A DNA stretch of 64,000 nt from Bacteroidota bacterium (GTDB taxonomy: Bacteria; Bacteroidota; Bacteroidia; B-17B0; Aurantibacillaceae), in assembly GCA_017303905.1 (NCBI GenBank), contig JAFLBH010000003.1, positions 186,001 to 250,000 on the forward strand. The letters run 5' to 3'. The notes beneath the pieces are model-generated. The model saw only the letters and a list, made by a program, of their open reading frames with translations, did no database searches and was not told the origin of the DNA. Positions within the stretch are counted from its first letter, which is position 1, and each line of letters opens with the position of its first letter. A program made the translations under genes and the position numbers. Shown in pieces: positions 55,504 to 64,000 of the stretch.

Positions 55504-56691
55504 TTAATCTAAGATCTCAGTTACCTGACCTGCACCAACTGTACGGCCACCTTCGCGAATCGCGAAACGTAAACCTTTGTCCATTGCAATTGGGTTGATC
55601 AAGTTAACAGTGATAGTAACGTTATCACCAGGCATAACCATTTCGCGACCTGATTCTAATTCGATTTCTCCTGTAACGTCAGTAGTACGGAAATAGAATT
55701 GAGGACGGTATTTGTTATGGAATGGAGTGTGACGTCCACCTTCTTCTTTCTTCAAGATATAAACCTCAGCTTTAAATTTAGCGTGTGGTTTTACTGAACC
55801 AGGTTTTGCGATAACCATACCACGACGGATATCTTTTTTCTCGATACCACGTAATAATAAACCTACGTTATCTCCAGCCTCACCGTAATCTAAGATTTTA
55901 CGGAACATCTCTACACCAGTTACAGTTGATGCTAATTTCTCAGCACCCATACCAATGATATCTACTGCATCGTTAGAGTTGATCACACCAGTTTCGATAC
56001 GACCTGTAGCAACTGTACCACGACCAGTGATCGTGAACACGTCTTCTACCGGCATCAAGAAAGGCTTATCTTTATCACGTGGAGGAAGAGGGATATACTC
56101 ATCAACCGCGTTCATTAATTCCATGATTTTATCAACCCATTTTGGGTCTTTGTTTAATCCACCTAAAGCAGAACCACGGATGATTGGAGTGTTATCACCA
56201 TCAAACTTGTAGAATGATAATAATTCACGGATTTCCATTTCAACTAAGTCTAATAACTCAGCATCTTCAACCATGTCAACTTTATTCATGAATACAACGA
56301 TACGAGGTACACCTACCTGACGAGCTAAAAGGATATGCTCGCGAGTTTGTGGCATCGGACCATCAGTAGCAGCTACCACTAAGATAGCACCGTCCATTTG
56401 TGCAGCACCTGTAACCATGTTTTTAACGTAGTCAGCGTGGCCAGGACAGTCAACGTGTGCGTAGTGACGTTTTTCTGTTGCATACTCAACGTGTGAAGTA
56501 TTAATTGTAATACCGCGTTCTTTTTCTTCAGGAGCGTTGTCGATTGAAGAGAAATCGCGTAATTCTGCTAAACCTTTGTCAGCTAATACAGTTGTAATAG
56601 CAGCAGTTAAGGTAGTTTTTCCGTGGTCAACGTGACCAATAGTTCCAATGTTTACGTGTGGTTTGGAACGGTCGAATTTTTCTTTTGCCAT
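55504..56691 (-). CDS. tuf: Translation elongation factor Tu
   Basis: EF-Tu delivers aminoacyl-tRNA to the ribosome. The 395-residue protein carries the complete GTPase motifs [10 protein letters not shown] (G1, residues 19-28), the switch region with [25 protein letters not shown] (G3) and NKVD (G4), and domains II and III through [15 protein letters not shown]. The gene is preceded by a four-tRNA cluster, as for E. coli tufB. A hairpin follows its stop codon, and the transcript presumably starts at the tRNA promoter. Confidence 0.99.
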   Translation of the reverse strand: MAKEKFDRSKPHVNIGTIGHVDHGKTTLTAAITTVLADKGLAELRDFSSIDNAPEEKERGITINTSHVEYATEKRHYAHVDCPGHADYVKNMVTGAAQMDGAILVVAATDGPMPQTREHILLARQVGVPRIVVFMNKVDMVEDAELLDLVEMEIRELLSFYKFDGDNTPIIRGSALGGLNKDPKWVDKIMELMNAVDEYIPLPPRDKDKPFLMPVEDVFTITGRGTVATGRIETGVINSNDAVDIIGMGAEKLASTVTGVEMFRKILDYGEAGDNVGLLLRGIEKKDIRRGMVIAKPGSVKPHAKFKAEVYILKKEEGGRHTPFHNKYRPQFYFRTTDVTGEIELESGREMVMPGDNVTITVNLINPIAMDKGLRFAIREGGRTVGAGQVTEILD

Positions 56692-56826
56692 AGTAGTTAA
56701 TTTACTTGTTTTGTTATTTTTTGTTTATATATATTAGTTATTGACTAATCTTTTTAATTCGCTGTTTTCACAGTTTTTGAGCTGTTGATCGCGAGGTTTA
56801 CACTCGCGACGACCTCTCAACTTTAG

Positions 56827-56898
<72 letters not shown>

Positions 56899-57070
56899 TA
56901 ATTGCTCTCCTCTTTCAACACCAGTATTAAATGAACTTACCGTCTTTACATACGAAAAGTCCCGCATTTTGGGGACATCCAAAGGAATTGAAATCGTGAT
57001 GCACAAACTTCGCTTCTCTTTGTCTCCGCAATCCGGAGGTATTTCTCTTCCCTTCTAACCTTCAACTCAG

Positions 57071-57143
57071 AGCGGAAGACGGGTCTCGAACCCGCAACCT
57101 CTAGCTTGGAAGGCTAGAGCTCTACCAATTGAGCTACTTCCGC
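57071..57143 (-). tRNA. glyT: tRNA-Gly (anticodon TCC)
   Basis: Minus strand: acceptor GCGGAAG with CTTCCGC, anticodon loop CTTCCAA with TCC, T arm GCGGGTTCGAGACCCGT. The length is 73 nt. A 172-bp AT/C-rich spacer lies between it and tRNA-Thr(GGT) with no clear gene and a small GTCCC/GGGAC stem at about 56960-56976. Confidence 0.95.
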
Positions 57144-57188
57144 TTGTAATAATGCAACAGTTAAATCTGTAACCTCTTGCATACCAAG

Positions 57189-57271
57189 TGGGGTAAGATG
57201 GATTCGAACCACCGAAGTCGAAAGACAGCAGATTTACAGTCTGCCCCATTTGGCCACTCTGGTATTACCCC
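57189..57271 (-). tRNA. tyrU: tRNA-Tyr (anticodon GTA)
   Basis: Minus strand: acceptor GGGGTAA with TTACCCC, anticodon stem GCAGA/TCTGC with loop CTGTAAA, anticodon GTA. The long variable arm (GTCTTTCGACTTC region) and 83-nt length are those of a class II tRNA-Tyr. Confidence 0.95.
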
Positions 57272-57287
57272 CCAAATCAACAAAAAG

Positions 57288-57360
57288 AGCCGAAGAAGGG
57301 ACTCGAACCCCCGACCAGCTGATTACAAATCAGCTGCTCTACCAGCTGAGCTACTTCGGC
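57288..57360 (-). tRNA. thrU: tRNA-Thr (anticodon TGT)
   Basis: Minus strand: acceptor GCCGAAG with CTTCGGC, anticodon stem GCTGA/TCAGC with loop TTTGTAA, anticodon TGT. It is 73 nt and is the first gene of the cluster after the promoter. Confidence 0.95.
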
Positions 57361-57406
57361 TTTTTGGTGTTTTTACAAAGAACATTTACCCTTTAAAAAG
57401 GGACTG

Positions 57407-57437
57407 CAAATGTAGTAACAAATTTGGTTGCTGCAAA
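57407..57437 (-). promoter_or_regulatory. Promoter for the tRNA-tuf operon
   Basis: On the minus strand a TTTG (57437-57434) is followed after 19 bp by TACATTTG (57414-57407), an exact match to the Bacteroidota consensus with ideal spacing. Transcription would start about 40 nt before tRNA-Thr(TGT). Confidence 0.75.
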
Positions 57438-57613
57438 AAAATAAGATACTTTTTTTATTTCTCTTATAACATACTGAAAAACTGAACTATACAGATGGTT
57501 TTTTACCAAGGTTTTAGGTTTAACTAATATTATATTTTATTGGCTTTGAGATTAAGCACGAAAGTAACAACTTTAAATGATTAAATTCTTTTAGATTTTT
57601 ACGCTTCAAAAAC

Positions 57614-58072
57614 ATGAAAAAATTACTGTTCTTCTTTAGCCTTTTTGCTTCGCTTTTTAGCTTTTCTCAAGCGCCAAATCCTGTTAAATGGGAGGCAAGT
57701 TATTCAAGCATTAACTCCGATGAAGGTGAAATTATCATCACTGCTAAAATCGATAAAGGCTGGCATATTTATTCGCAAAACATTGCACCCGACGCAGGCC
57801 CCATTCCTACTACATTTAATTACACGCCTGGTGCAAATTTTGAGTTAGTAGGAAAAACAATTGAAGGAAATGCGCACGAGGTTTTTGATAAAGCTTTTGA
57901 TACCAAACTTCTCATTTTCGACGACAAAGCTGAGTTTAAGCAAAAAATAAAATTAAAAAACAGCAAAGGATTTACCACGATTGTAAAACTTGAATTTATG
58001 ACCTGTAACGATATGCAATGCTTGCCTCCAAAAACAATCGAATTAACGCTAAATATTACATCTAAAAAGTAG
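57614..58072 (+). CDS. Stand-alone DsbD alpha-domain-like periplasmic protein
   Basis: The 152-residue protein has a signal peptide (KKLLFFFSLFASLFSFSQ) and a DsbD N-terminal-type Ig-like domain: PVKWEASYSSIN, KIDKGWHIYSQN, GPIPTTFNYTP, and LEFMTCNDMQCLPPKT with a CxxxxC pair like that of DsbD-alpha. There is no transmembrane or thioredoxin domain. It is homologous to the N-terminal part of the next gene's product, so it looks like a duplicated stand-alone alpha domain that could carry electrons from the DsbD beta domain to periplasmic substrates. The genes are 90 bp apart, with a promoter element between them. Confidence 0.8.
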   Translation: MKKLLFFFSLFASLFSFSQAPNPVKWEASYSSINSDEGEIIITAKIDKGWHIYSQNIAPDAGPIPTTFNYTPGANFELVGKTIEGNAHEVFDKAFDTKLLIFDDKAEFKQKIKLKNSKGFTTIVKLEFMTCNDMQCLPPKTIELTLNITSKK

Positions 58073-58131
58073 GAATATAATTTTAGGTGTTTATGGTATC
58101 AAATGTTACACGATTAAATCGCACTAAATCT

Positions 58132-58139
58132 TAATTTTG
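58132..58139 (+). promoter_or_regulatory. -7 promoter element for dsbD
   Basis: TAATTTTG matches TAnnTTTG and lies 23 nt before the ATG at 58163, in the 90-bp gap between the two DsbD-type genes. The -33 element is not convincing. Confidence 0.45.
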
Positions 58140-58162
58140 CCCACGTATCGCAAGTTTTAAAT

Positions 58163-60268
58163 ATGAAAAAATTCATCTTAGGAATAATATTATCAATTTT
58201 TAGTTTTGGAATTCTAACCGCGCAGGACAATCCGGTTCATTGGAGTTTCTCTTCCAAAAAAATCAGCGATTGCGAATACGATTTGATCTTTAAAGCTAAA
58301 ATTGATGAACCATGGCATTTATATTCTTTAAACAAAGCCGGCGATGAAGGTCCAAACCCTACTGTATTTACATTCAAGAAAAATTCCGATTACGAATTAA
58401 TCGGTAAAGTAAAACAAGGCAAACCGCTAAAAGAGTTTGACAAAGTTTTTGAGATGAATGTAGAGTATTATAAACATGAAGCCACCTTTACACAACGTAT
58501 TAAACTTTTAACCGATAAGAAAATAAAAATTACCGGTAAATACGAATACCAGTCATGTACTGAAGAAAAGTGTATTTTCCCACCGGCTGATAATTTTGAT
58601 TTTGAATTACAAGGAACAGCAGCGTGCAATACCGGTTCTTCAGCCACAGCAACAACACCTACTTTAACAGAATCTACAGTTAAGGACTCTACTAATGAGG
58701 CTGCTGTTCAGGTTGCCGAAAAAGATTCTGCCAATCAAGCAAACGCACAAACAGGTGCAGTGATAAAAGAAACACATTATGAAGATCAAAAGCCGGCAGC
58801 TACCTCTATGTCGTGGTTCGGAATATTTTTAGCAGGCTTTATTGGCGGATTCGCGGCATTACTTACACCTTGTGTGTTTCCAATGATTCCAATGAATGTA
58901 AGTTTCTTTACCAAGCAAAGTAAAACCAAACAACAAGGTATTCGTAATGCTTTAACTTATGCTCTATTTATCATTATTCTTTATGTTGGTTTAGGACTTG
59001 GCGTTACTTTAATTTTCGGTGCGGGCGCTCTTCATACGCTTTCTACTAATGTTTGGTTCAATCTCGCATTCTTTGTTCTTCTCTTGGTTTTTGCCGCCTC
59101 GTTTTTAGGCGCATTCGAAATTGTATTACCAAGTTCCTTCGTGAACAAAATGGATGCTAAAGCAGACAAAGGTGGCTTGATTGGAATTTTCTTTATGGCA
59201 TTTACTTTAGCGCTCGTTTCATTTTCTTGTACAGGACCAATCATCGGTACGTTATTAGTTGAAGCATCTTCAACAGGAAATATTGCCGGTCCGTTTTGGG
59301 GTATGTTTGGTTTTGCATTGGCATTATCATTACCATTCGGCTTGTTCGCTGCTTTCCCTGGATGGTTAAACTCATTACCACAATCAGGAGGATGGCTTAA
59401 TGCCGTTAAGGTTACGCTTGGTTTTTTAGAATTAGCACTCGCACTTAAATTTGCATCTAACGCAGATTTAGTTGTACAAGCCGGCATTCTTACACGCGAA
59501 GTTTTCATTGGATTATGGATTGTAATTTTTGGTTTATTAGGTGTTTACTTGATTGGGGGATTTAAAACTTCACATGACAGCGATTTAAAGCACGTATCTG
59601 TTACACGTTTATTTTTCGCTATCACATCCTTCTTCATTACGATTTATTTAATCCCGGGCATGTGGGGAGCTCCTTTAAAAATATTCAGTGGGATATTGCC
59701 TCCGTTAGAATATTCTGAATCACCGCATGGATTTGGAGGAAGCGGCAGTGCGCACACCGTTAGTGCTTCAGAAAATCCTGTCGACAAAGAATTTGCTCAG
59801 TACATTGAGGTGAATAAAAACGGTATTGTTCATTTCAAGAACGATTACGAACATGCATTAGCTTACGCTAAAAAAGTTGGAAAACCTCTTATGGTTGATT
59901 TTACAGGACATGCCTGCGCTAATTGTCGTAAAACTGAGGATTATGTTTGGCCGGATGGTGAAGTAACAAAACGATTAAATAACGATGTGGTTTTAGTTTC
60001 TCTTTACGTGGATGACAAGCGCGAACTAGCGGAAAAAGATTACATGAATGTGCATTGGTATGGTAAAGATCGCGTGATTACCGACATTGGGGATAAGTTT
60101 AAATACATGGAGGAAACTTTATACGGACAAAGCACGCAACCTCTGTATGTATTGTTAGACCATAATGAAAAGTTAATCGCACCGGTGCGCGGTTACGATC
60201 CAAACATTGCTGATTACGTGAAGTGGTTAGATGATGGCATCAACACTTTTAAATCCAAACAAAAATAG
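58163..60268 (+). CDS. dsbD: Thiol:disulfide interchange protein DsbD
   Basis: DsbD moves reducing power from cytoplasmic thioredoxin across the inner membrane. The 701-residue protein has a signal peptide (KKFILGIILSIFSFGILTAQ), an alpha domain (22-150; CTEEKC), a Thr/Ala-rich linker, the transmembrane beta domain from about 218 to 510 with its conserved membrane cysteines (LLTPCVFPMIPM and FSCTGPIIGTLL), and the gamma thioredoxin domain with TGHACANCRKTE (Cys585, Cys588). All three redox centres are therefore present. With the ccm operon 29 kb away it could supply reductant for cytochrome c maturation, but a direct link is inferred only. Confidence 0.92.
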   Translation: MKKFILGIILSIFSFGILTAQDNPVHWSFSSKKISDCEYDLIFKAKIDEPWHLYSLNKAGDEGPNPTVFTFKKNSDYELIGKVKQGKPLKEFDKVFEMNVEYYKHEATFTQRIKLLTDKKIKITGKYEYQSCTEEKCIFPPADNFDFELQGTAACNTGSSATATTPTLTESTVKDSTNEAAVQVAEKDSANQANAQTGAVIKETHYEDQKPAATSMSWFGIFLAGFIGGFAALLTPCVFPMIPMNVSFFTKQSKTKQQGIRNALTYALFIIILYVGLGLGVTLIFGAGALHTLSTNVWFNLAFFVLLLVFAASFLGAFEIVLPSSFVNKMDAKADKGGLIGIFFMAFTLALVSFSCTGPIIGTLLVEASSTGNIAGPFWGMFGFALALSLPFGLFAAFPGWLNSLPQSGGWLNAVKVTLGFLELALALKFASNADLVVQAGILTREVFIGLWIVIFGLLGVYLIGGFKTSHDSDLKHVSVTRLFFAITSFFITIYLIPGMWGAPLKIFSGILPPLEYSESPHGFGGSGSAHTVSASENPVDKEFAQYIEVNKNGIVHFKNDYEHALAYAKKVGKPLMVDFTGHACANCRKTEDYVWPDGEVTKRLNNDVVLVSLYVDDKRELAEKDYMNVHWYGKDRVITDIGDKFKYMEETLYGQSTQPLYVLLDHNEKLIAPVRGYDPNIADYVKWLDDGINTFKSKQK

Positions 60269-60303
60269 TTTTCAGACTATCGTATTTTTTTTCTTCTGTT
60301 GAG

Positions 60304-60311
60304 TACATTTG
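60304..60311 (+). promoter_or_regulatory. -7 promoter element for the radical SAM gene
   Basis: TACATTTG matches the consensus and lies 18 nt before the ATG at 60330. A TTG at 60309 that would extend the coding frame falls inside this box, which argues against it as a start. Confidence 0.5.
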
Positions 60312-60329
60312 ATAGGCATAATTGCTTCT

Positions 60330-61220
60330 ATGGCTCAACGCATACAAGTTAAATCTGTTTTAAACAAAGCCAAACAAACCGATTCGTGGTTTTTAGATGG
60401 CTACACAATTAATCCTTACAGCGGTTGTTCATTTAACTGTTTGTATTGTTATATCCGCGGCAGTAAGTATGGCGAACATATGGAAGAGAAAGTTTCCATT
60501 AAGGAAAACACGCTTGAAATACTGGACAAACAATTACACAATAGAGCCAAAAAACAAGAATTTGCTTTTGTCGTTATCGGCACCGCTACCGATCCCTATT
60601 TGCATTTCGAGTCGGAAGAAAAACTAACAAGAGGAATTTTGGAGTTAATACTAAAACATCGCTTTCCTGCCCACATTGTCACTAAGTCTGAATTAATAAC
60701 ACGTGATTTTGATTTATTGGAAGAGATAAACAAAGTAGCCATTTTGCCAATGAATCTTGCACATAAGATGGAACGAAAAGTCGTTGTGAGTTTTTCTTTC
60801 TCAAGTGTTGACGACACAGTAGGAAAAATATTCGAACCCGGCGCACCACTACCCTCCTTAAGATTAAAGACACTTGAAACAACTGTAAAGAATGGATTTC
60901 TTGCCGGCGTAAGTATGATGCCAACTATTCCTTTCGTTAGTGATACGACTGAATCTCTTAACCAAATGTTTTCAGCCTTTAAACAACACGGGGCGCATTA
61001 CGCGATGCCTTCTACAATAACTTTGTTCGGTAATTCAAGAGGCGATAGTAAAACCATGATGTTTCGTGCCATTGAAAAACACTACCCGCATCTTTTAGAA
61101 AAATATAAAAAGTGGTTTGACCAATCGGATTACATGCCTGCGTATTATAACAACGCGTTTAATAAAAAAATGAAGGAATTGAGTCAAGAGTTTAATTTAC
61201 CCTTGCGTATTGTTCAATAA
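60330..61220 (+). CDS. SPL-type radical SAM protein
   Basis: Radical SAM enzymes cleave S-adenosylmethionine with a [4Fe-4S] cluster. The 296-residue protein has YSGCSFNCLYCY with the CxxxCxxC cluster motif (Cys33, Cys37, Cys40), and later VVIGTATDPYLHFESEEKLT, FPAHIVTKSELITRDFDLLE, and FLAGVSMMPTIPFVSDT. It resembles the family of spore photoproduct lyase-like/archaeal-bacterial radical SAM proteins, in which members of unknown function outnumber true photolyases; the substrate is not known. The ATG at 60330 is preferred over the TTG within the promoter. It ends at a terminator. Confidence 0.85.
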   Translation: MAQRIQVKSVLNKAKQTDSWFLDGYTINPYSGCSFNCLYCYIRGSKYGEHMEEKVSIKENTLEILDKQLHNRAKKQEFAFVVIGTATDPYLHFESEEKLTRGILELILKHRFPAHIVTKSELITRDFDLLEEINKVAILPMNLAHKMERKVVVSFSFSSVDDTVGKIFEPGAPLPSLRLKTLETTVKNGFLAGVSMMPTIPFVSDTTESLNQMFSAFKQHGAHYAMPSTITLFGNSRGDSKTMMFRAIEKHYPHLLEKYKKWFDQSDYMPAYYNNAFNKKMKELSQEFNLPLRIVQ

Positions 61221-61221
61221 A

Positions 61222-61247
61222 AAAGGCTGCCTCGCGAGACAGCCTTT
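61222..61247. terminator. Terminator after the radical SAM gene
   Basis: AAAGGCTG (61222-61229) pairs with CAGCCTTT (61240-61247), with an inner palindrome CTCGCGAG. It lies between convergent genes; only three Ts follow on the plus strand, so efficiency is uncertain. Confidence 0.65.
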
Positions 61248-61266
61248 ACTATGATTTAATAGAATT

Positions 61267-64000
61267 TTAATTCTTAATTACTTTTATAACCTCAGCTTTG
61301 TTTTTACCCGCTGTTAATTTCACAAAGTAAATTCCATTTGCAACAGAAGATAAATCAATCTCAATTGATTTCACTGAAGCACTTGGCTCAATAGTGTTTT
61401 TAGCGTGTACCTTTCCTAATACATCTACAACTTCAACAACCACATCAACGCTGTTTGCATTCAAATTAGCAACAGTAATTTTACCTGTTGTAGGATTAGG
61501 ATAAACTGCAAACCCAGAGTTATTATTCGCTTCGTTAATACCTGTACAGGTAGAAACACTAACGCTGGCAACTGCCAAACCAGTACATGCGCCATTCGTT
61601 CCTGTTACAGTATAATTCGTAGAAGATGTTGGTGTGAATGTTGCTACGGATGATGTTCCACCACCTGAAGTCCAATTGTAAGTACTAGCTCCACTTGCAC
61701 TGAATGTAACAGAGCTTCCAATACAAATTACTTGATTTGCATTAGCAATAGTTACTGTTGGTGTTGGATTTACTGTAACGTTAACCACAGCACTTGAAGC
61801 ACATGTTCCGTTATTCCCTGTAACCGTATAAGACGTAGAACCTGAAGGTGAATAAGTAGCCGAAGCTGAAGTTCCCCCACCTGAAGTCCAGTTATAAGAA
61901 GCAGCTCCACTGGCATTAAATGTTACCGAACTTCCCGAACAAATTGCTTGGTTTGGATTAGAAACTATCACTGTAGGAGTGCCGCTAACCGTTACATTAA
62001 CCACAGCGTTTGAAGAACATCCCAAAGAAGTTCCGGTTACTGTATAAGTTGAATTGGAAGATGGTGTATAAGTAGCGCTAGCACCTGTACCGCCTCCGCT
62101 TGTCCAAACATACGTTGATGCACCACTGGCATTAAAGGTTACTGAGTTTCCTGAACAAATGGTTTGATTTGCATTAGAAACAGCCACTGTTGGATTAGGA
62201 TTTACTACAATGTTTCTTACAGCTGTACCAACACAACCATTCGCATTCGCTCCTAACAATGTATAGGTTGTACTTGCAGCAGGAGTCGGAGCTATTGGAT
62301 TTCCTGTAATTGATCCCGGCATCCAAGTATAAGACGTTGCTCCGCTAGCGGTTAAGGTAGTACTTTGTCCGGCACAAATTGCCGTATTACTTGCTACCGC
62401 ATTTACTGTAGGTAAAGAATTAACTGTAATGCTTCTAACAGCAGTATTTGTACAACCTGCAGTTGAAGTTCCGGTTACTGTATAAGTAGTATTAACTGTT
62501 GGAGAAACAGCCACACTCGCTCCGGTTAAATTCCCCGGCATCCATGTGTACGTTGATGCACCACTCGCAACAAGGGAAGCATTTGAACCAATACAAACTG
62601 CGCTACTACTTCCTGCGGTGCTCACCGTTGGAAGTGGATTTACACTTAAAGTTTTAACTGCCGTATTCCTACAACCGTTAGATCCGGTTCCTGTTACTGT
62701 ATAATTTGTTGTGATAGTTGGTGACACAGCAATAACCGCTGTTGTTGCCGATGTATTCCATGTGTATGTTGTAGCGCCTGATGCTGTTAAATTTGTTGTG
62801 TTACCAATACAAACAGAATTAACACCGCTTACAGAAACACTTGGTAAAGCATTTATCGCAACGTTTGCTACAGCTGTTGAAGAACATCCGCCATTATTTC
62901 CGGTAACTGTATAAGAAGTAGGTGCAGATGGAGAATACGTTGCACTTGATCCTGTTCCTCCTCCACTTGTCCAGCTATACGCCGAAGCTCCGGATGCGCT
63001 GAATGTAACCGGACTTCCGGCACACACTGTTTGACTTGCATTTGAAACTAATACTGTAGGAGTGTTGTTAACCGTTATAGTTTGTGTTGTTAATGTACCG
63101 GGACCACTTCCGTTACTTGCCACCATGGAAACAACATATGTACCGCCGGTTGAAAAATTAACGGTTGGGTTTTGAGAAGCCGAAGTATTTACGGTAACAC
63201 CTGCTGATGGTGTTACGCTCCAGCTCCAAGTAGTTGGGGCATTGCTCGACTGATCATTAAATACTGTATTTTGTCCGGCACAAATTCCGGCAGCAGCTAC
63301 TGAAAAACTTGAAACAGGAGGAGCGGCAGAAATTACATCTACCATCCAAACACCGCGACCGTAAGTAGCTGCGATTAATTTTGTTGGATTAGCCGGAGAT
63401 ATTTCCATGTCAAACACAGGTGTATTTGGTAAACCTGTATTATAAAGTGTCCAAGTTGAAGATAAATTATCTCTATAATAAACACCAACATCCATTCCAA
63501 CATATACCATATCATTCGTTCCAACCTGATAAACGGAACAATTAGCAGGAAGGTTTGGAAGATTGGATGTATAATTCGTCCATGTAGTTCCGCCATTAGT
63601 ACTCATGAATACTTTATTTCCGGCTGAATAACCACTTAATGTAACCCATAATTTATTTGCATCCGTTGGAGAAACTGTAATGAATGTTGGCGCGCCGCTT
63701 CCTGTAGGAACGGTTCCTGTAATATTTGTCCAAGTAGCACCGGCATCCGTTGTTTTCCAAATAGCAGTTCCCTTTATTACATATAAAATATTTCCATTGG
63801 TTGGTGCAATTGCAAACTCAACTATAGTTGAAGTGCCACTCATACTACCTGCAGTTGCCGTAAAATTCACACCTTTGTTTGTTGAGCGGAACATTTGCTG
63901 GCGTCCGGCCCACACGTTATTCGCGTTAGAAGGATCTTGTTTCCAAGGCGAAACCCAGTTACCTGTACCGGATAATCCGCTTGGTGTATTCCAGCTTGCA
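61267..64000 (-). CDS. Secreted BNR/Ig-repeat protein with T9SS sorting domain (5' truncated)
   Basis: The frame stays open beyond the right edge; translating 63916-64000 gives continuous coding sequence (NWVSPWKQDPSNAN..), so the first in-frame GTG at 63915 is not the start. The visible part is about 910 codons. It starts with BNR/sortilin-like propeller motifs (STNKGVNFT, TTDAGATWTN, MSTNGGTTWTN, GRGVW), then a PKD-like domain and about eight Ig-like repeats of 65-75 residues (ASGASTYNWTSGGGTSS.., TNYTVTGTNGACTG), and ends with a T9SS sorting domain (FAVYPNPTTGKITVANL.., NGIYFVKL, EVIKVIKN). It is probably a large cell-surface protein. The ligand is unknown. Confidence 0.88.
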   Translation of the reverse strand, partial: ASWNTPSGLSGTGNWVSPWKQDPSNANNVWAGRQQMFRSTNKGVNFTATAGSMSGTSTIVEFAIAPTNGNILYVIKGTAIWKTTDAGATWTNITGTVPTGSGAPTFITVSPTDANKLWVTLSGYSAGNKVFMSTNGGTTWTNYTSNLPNLPANCSVYQVGTNDMVYVGMDVGVYYRDNLSSTWTLYNTGLPNTPVFDMEISPANPTKLIAATYGRGVWMVDVISAAPPVSSFSVAAAGICAGQNTVFNDQSSNAPTTWSWSVTPSAGVTVNTSASQNPTVNFSTGGTYVVSMVASNGSGPGTLTTQTITVNNTPTVLVSNASQTVCAGSPVTFSASGASAYSWTSGGGTGSSATYSPSAPTSYTVTGNNGGCSSTAVANVAINALPSVSVSGVNSVCIGNTTNLTASGATTYTWNTSATTAVIAVSPTITTNYTVTGTGSNGCRNTAVKTLSVNPLPTVSTAGSSSAVCIGSNASLVASGASTYTWMPGNLTGASVAVSPTVNTTYTVTGTSTAGCTNTAVRSITVNSLPTVNAVASNTAICAGQSTTLTASGATSYTWMPGSITGNPIAPTPAASTTYTLLGANANGCVGTAVRNIVVNPNPTVAVSNANQTICSGNSVTFNASGASTYVWTSGGGTGASATYTPSSNSTYTVTGTSLGCSSNAVVNVTVSGTPTVIVSNPNQAICSGSSVTFNASGAASYNWTSGGGTSASATYSPSGSTSYTVTGNNGTCASSAVVNVTVNPTPTVTIANANQVICIGSSVTFSASGASTYNWTSGGGTSSVATFTPTSSTNYTVTGTNGACTGLAVASVSVSTCTGINEANNNSGFAVYPNPTTGKITVANLNANSVDVVVEVVDVLGKVHAKNTIEPSASVKSIEIDLSSVANGIYFVKLTAGKNKAEVIKVIKN

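Noticed and set aside
57067..57249. Minus-strand frame across tRNA-Gly and part of tRNA-Tyr
   Set aside because: It simply translates the tRNA genes themselves; the cloverleaf structure explains the sequence.
57177..57485. Plus-strand open frame of about 100 residues over the tRNA cluster
   Set aside because: It is the antisense of tRNA-Tyr and tRNA-Thr (with residues such as RRDSNPRPADYKSAALPAEL), a well-known false gene.

Overview
The window is a chromosomal segment of a Bacteroidota bacterium. The evidence is low GC, start codons without Shine-Dalgarno sequences, promoters with the Bacteroidota -7 consensus TAnnTTTG, type IX secretion (T9SS) C-terminal sorting domains, a SprB-repeat giant surface protein with a gliding-motility-type C-terminal domain, and a Bacteroidota-style ccmBCDEF cluster. 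I cannot place it below phylum with confidence; Flavobacteriales-like or Sphingobacteriales-like is an inference. I see no prophage, insertion sequence, CRISPR array or rRNA operon. Most of the window is ordinary, densely packed chromosome.

Layout. 1-3768: tail of a TPR protein, an outer-membrane beta-barrel and two secreted proteins, one with GEVED and T9SS domains. 3771-6539: a cysteine-less MGMT-like protein (ATL) overlapping a LuxE-like synthetase gene, a small lipoprotein and a D-2-hydroxyacid dehydrogenase. 6783-10342: dnaB, a small barrel protein and ornithine aminotransferase. 10419-13083: small acidic membrane protein, beta-carbonic anhydrase and a SulP transporter, a likely bicarbonate module closed by a terminator. 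13141-20248: 3-hydroxybutyrate dehydrogenase, pyrR, DinB-like protein, a 718-residue EF-hand/membrane protein of unknown family, pyrB and asnB. 20344-24817: periplasmic-TPR/SpoIIE phosphatase, fused formiminotransferase-cyclodeaminase and tag. 24893-29545: ccmB, ccmC, ccmD, ccmE, ccmF for heme delivery and cytochrome c maturation. 29535-33044: DUF2520 dehydrogenase-like, KdsC-like phosphatase, UbiA prenyltransferase, Maf and a secreted binding-domain protein.

33109-43232: a 2,454-residue SprB-repeat adhesin, a sterol-desaturase-family enzyme and an SBBP-repeat secreted protein. 43357-43767: bacilliredoxin. 43894-57360 (minus strand): the conserved gene-expression block, read as tRNA-Thr(UGU), tRNA-Tyr, tRNA-Gly, tRNA-Thr(GGU), tuf, tRNA-Trp, secE, nusG, rplK, rplA, rplJ, rplL, rpoB, rpoC. 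57614-61220: a stand-alone DsbD-alpha-like protein, full-length DsbD and a radical SAM protein. 61267-64000: a secreted BNR/Ig-repeat T9SS protein that runs off the window.

Novel-looking signals. Three intergenic hairpins (25556-25627, 26891-26943, 55248-55300) are built from degenerate 7-bp units related to AGTTCGT; each lies just upstream of a start codon (ccmC, ccmF, secE). Several genes have TAnnTTTG only 4-7 nt from the start codon, which predicts leaderless transcripts. Other points are a CxxxY-type CcmE, the EF-hand membrane protein, and the ATL/LuxE gene pair. I found no convincing undescribed defence or mobile system.
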